15,309 nucleotides of DNA, from NCBI GenBank assembly GCA_964424555.1, contig CAYRIX010000040.1, positions 1 to 15,309 on the forward strand. Direction: 5' to 3'. Positions 14,323 to 15,309 of the stretch are shown here, piece by piece. This stretch comes from UMGS172 sp964424555. GTDB taxonomy: Bacteria > Bacillota > Clostridia > Oscillospirales > Acutalibacteraceae. The notes under the pieces are model-generated. The model ran no database searches. It had not been told where the DNA came from and saw nothing but the letters and a program-made list of their open reading frames with translations. Position numbers and translations under genes: made by a program. Positions within the stretch are counted from its first letter, which is position 1; each line of letters opens with the position of its first letter.

Positions 14323-15081
14323 ATGCTTGCTGTTGAACGTAAAAATATGATATACGAAAGACTGTGTAACGAAGGTCGAGTGATGGTAAATGACCTTGCG
14401 GCCGAATTTGGTGTATCGGATGAAACAATCCGACGTGATCTTGATAAATTAGTGCAGGAAGGTCTTGCCGAAAAGTTTTACGGCGGAGCTATTAAAGCCG
14501 AAAATACTTTCTTTGATCTCCCCTTCCATGTCCGTCAGAACTCAAATACGTCTGAAAAGCGAAGAATTGCCGAGCTTGTATTACCCATGATACATGACGG
14601 TGATTATATTGCGCTTGATTCAAGCACTACGGCGCTGGAGGCTATAAAATCGGCAAAAAGCTGCCGCAATCTAACGGTCATTACTAACTCGGTCGAGGTA
14701 ATGCTTGAATTCTCGCAGAAAGCCGATTGGAACATTGTTTCTACGGGAGGCTCATTAAAAACAGGAAGCCTGTCGTTGGTCGGCGGAATTGCCGAAAAGA
14801 CACTAAAGGATTTCAATGTCGACCTGTGTATCTGTTCCTGTAAGGGACTGGATATTGACAAGGGATGTACCGAATCAAGTGAGACAGAGGCCGCCGTCAA
14901 GGTGGCACTCATGCAAGCGGCCAAGCGAAAAATAATGCTTGTAGACAATTCAAAGCTTGGAAAGGTATCCTTCGCAAAGGTGTGTGACATATCGGAATTC
15001 GATACGGTTATCACCGACAAAAAGCCGTCAACTGAATGGATCAAAGCTTTAGAAGCTAACCATTGCGACCTATTTTACTAA
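14323..15081 (+). CDS. DeoR/GlpR-family sugar-responsive transcriptional regulator
   Basis: 252 aa, the standard DeoR-family length. The N-terminal winged helix (1-57) has the recognition helix VSDETIRRDLDKLVQEG, the family signature. The C-terminal DeoRC sensor domain (about 75-232) has the phosphosugar-site loops DSSTTALEAI, NSVEVMLEFS, STGGSLKTGSLSLVGG, ESSETEAAVKVALMQAAKR and VDNSKLGK. The ATG at 14323 has a GGAGG site 7 nt upstream. It is divergent from uxaC, so the likely job is repression of uxaC, relieved by a phosphorylated intermediate of uronate or related sugar breakdown. The exact effector is unknown. Last residues NHCDLFY; the DNA encoding them recurs at 3358-3383. Confidence 0.93.
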   Translation: MLAVERKNMIYERLCNEGRVMVNDLAAEFGVSDETIRRDLDKLVQEGLAEKFYGGAIKAENTFFDLPFHVRQNSNTSEKRRIAELVLPMIHDGDYIALDSSTTALEAIKSAKSCRNLTVITNSVEVMLEFSQKADWNIVSTGGSLKTGSLSLVGGIAEKTLKDFNVDLCICSCKGLDIDKGCTESSETEAAVKVALMQAAKRKIMLVDNSKLGKVSFAKVCDISEFDTVITDKKPSTEWIKALEANHCDLFY

Positions 15082-15082
15082 A
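15059..15082. repeat. Copy 2 of the short direct repeat (3' end of the DeoR-family gene)
   Basis: Same orientation as copy 1 at 3358-3383. It lacks the 6-nt GCTCAT insertion and includes the TAA stop of the regulator gene. Confidence 0.6.
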
Positions 15083-15106
15083 ACTGATTGATGCAGAAGC
15101 TTATTA

Positions 15107-15150
15107 AAAGCAATACCCCGTAAAGCCATCGCTTTACGGGGTATTGCTTT
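15107..15150 (+). terminator. Strong terminator of the DeoR-family gene
   Basis: A perfect 20-bp stem (15107-15126 with 15131-15150) and a CATC loop. The core is TACCCCGTAAAGC and its complement. A-rich and T-rich ends allow function on both strands. It lies 25 nt after the stop codon. Confidence 0.9.
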
Positions 15151-15173
15151 GTTATTTTATAACATAACGGTAC

Positions 15174-15202
15174 AAAAAAACTCCGACCGAATTGGTCGGA
15201 GT
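15174..15202 (-). terminator. Terminator of the rRNA operon
   Basis: A 9-bp stem, ACTCCGACC (15180-15188) with GGTCGGAGT (15194-15202), and a 5-nt loop. On the minus strand it runs into seven T (15180-15174). It lies about 70 nt beyond the 23S 3' end. Confidence 0.88.
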
Positions 15203-15271
15203 CAAAATCATGCTCTGTTTTCTGAACACACCCTGAAAACTGAACAAGAAAAGATACACAAAGAGGTCAAA
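15203..15271 (-). other. 23S trailer without a 5S gene
   Basis: This is the transcribed spacer between the 23S 3' end and the terminator. It includes TTCAGTTTTCAGGG, typical of clostridial rRNA spacers. At about 70 nt it cannot hold a 5S rRNA (about 117 nt) and shows no tRNA. Confidence 0.65.
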
Positions 15272-15309
15272 GGTCAAGCCCTCGGTCTATTAGTACTGCC
15301 TAGCTGAAC
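15272..15309 (-). rRNA. 23S ribosomal RNA, 3' end (partial)
   Basis: The minus strand ends with AGTACTAATAGACCGAGGG then CTTGACC, the conserved 3' terminus of Firmicutes 23S rRNA, whose last bases pair with its 5' end. The rest of the gene lies beyond the right edge. The 3' boundary near 15272 is inferred from the CTTGACC end of helix 1. Confidence 0.85.

Noticed and set aside
3358..15082. Genomic island bounded by direct repeats
   Set aside because: No integrase, transposase or tRNA is present, and the enclosed genes are housekeeping-like with uniform style.
15203..15271. 5S rRNA or tRNA after 23S
   Set aside because: Only about 70 nt are available and no 5S or cloverleaf pattern is visible.
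1..15309. CRISPR array, insertion sequence or phage genes
   Set aside because: No regularly spaced repeats, terminal inverted repeats, transposase or phage structural genes were found by reading both strands.

Overview
The window looks like a chromosomal segment of a low-to-mid GC gut-type Clostridia, most likely Oscillospiraceae/Ruminococcaceae. The reasons are strong AGGAGG-type ribosome sites with several TTG starts, consensus sigma-A promoters with 17-nt spacers, a Firmicutes-type (class 2) GalT, a secreted protein with a Listeria-Bacteroides (InlB_B-like) repeat, WG-repeat and PstS-like lipoproteins, and a 23S rRNA 3' end of clostridial type at the right edge. Nearly all genes are on the minus strand. 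Only a small HPr-like gene and a DeoR-family regulator are on the plus strand. I see no insertion sequence, integrase, tRNA or CRISPR array.

Layout, left to right. (1) 1-1463, minus: the N-terminal 487 codons of a large exported protein, cut by the window edge. It has a signal peptide, two beta-sandwich/CBM-like modules and one InlB_B-like repeat. (2) 1716-3314, minus: a cytoplasmic GH20-type beta-N-acetylhexosaminidase with its own terminator. (3) 7319-3444, minus: a tight cluster mgtE - GT2 glycosyltransferase - galT. It is read from a perfect TTGACA-N17-TATAAT promoter through an M-box (Mg2+) riboswitch whose downstream helix buries the mgtE ribosome site. (4) 10004-7555, minus: a WG-repeat lipoprotein and a PstS-like lipoprotein in one operon. 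Divergent from it, on the plus strand, is a 93-codon HPr-like protein. (5) 12603-10505, minus: a PhoP/PhoR-like two-component pair followed by methylglyoxal synthase (mgsA), preceded by an 11-bp-period TTAACA-like array resembling a PhoP box. (6) 14129-12732, minus: uxaC uronate isomerase, divergent from a DeoR-family regulator (14323-15081, plus) that is the obvious candidate to control it. (7) 15082-15309: two strong terminators back to back, then the last bases of a 23S rRNA on the minus strand, with no room for a 5S gene before the terminator.

How the genes may work together: the GH20 enzyme, uxaC/DeoR, galT and the surface protein fit a saccharolytic lifestyle on host or plant glycans. 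The most interesting unit is the two-component system plus mgsA operon. E. coli-type MgsA is inhibited by phosphate and releases phosphate from DHAP, so its co-transcription with a Pho-like regulator behind a PhoP-box-like array suggests a phosphate-starvation methylglyoxal bypass (inference). The second most interesting is the M-box leader, which appears to act on translation of mgtE while sharing its transcript with two sugar genes. Several gene starts given here are shorter than the longest open frame, because the upstream in-frame ATG or TTG lies inside the ribosome site or inside the promoter.
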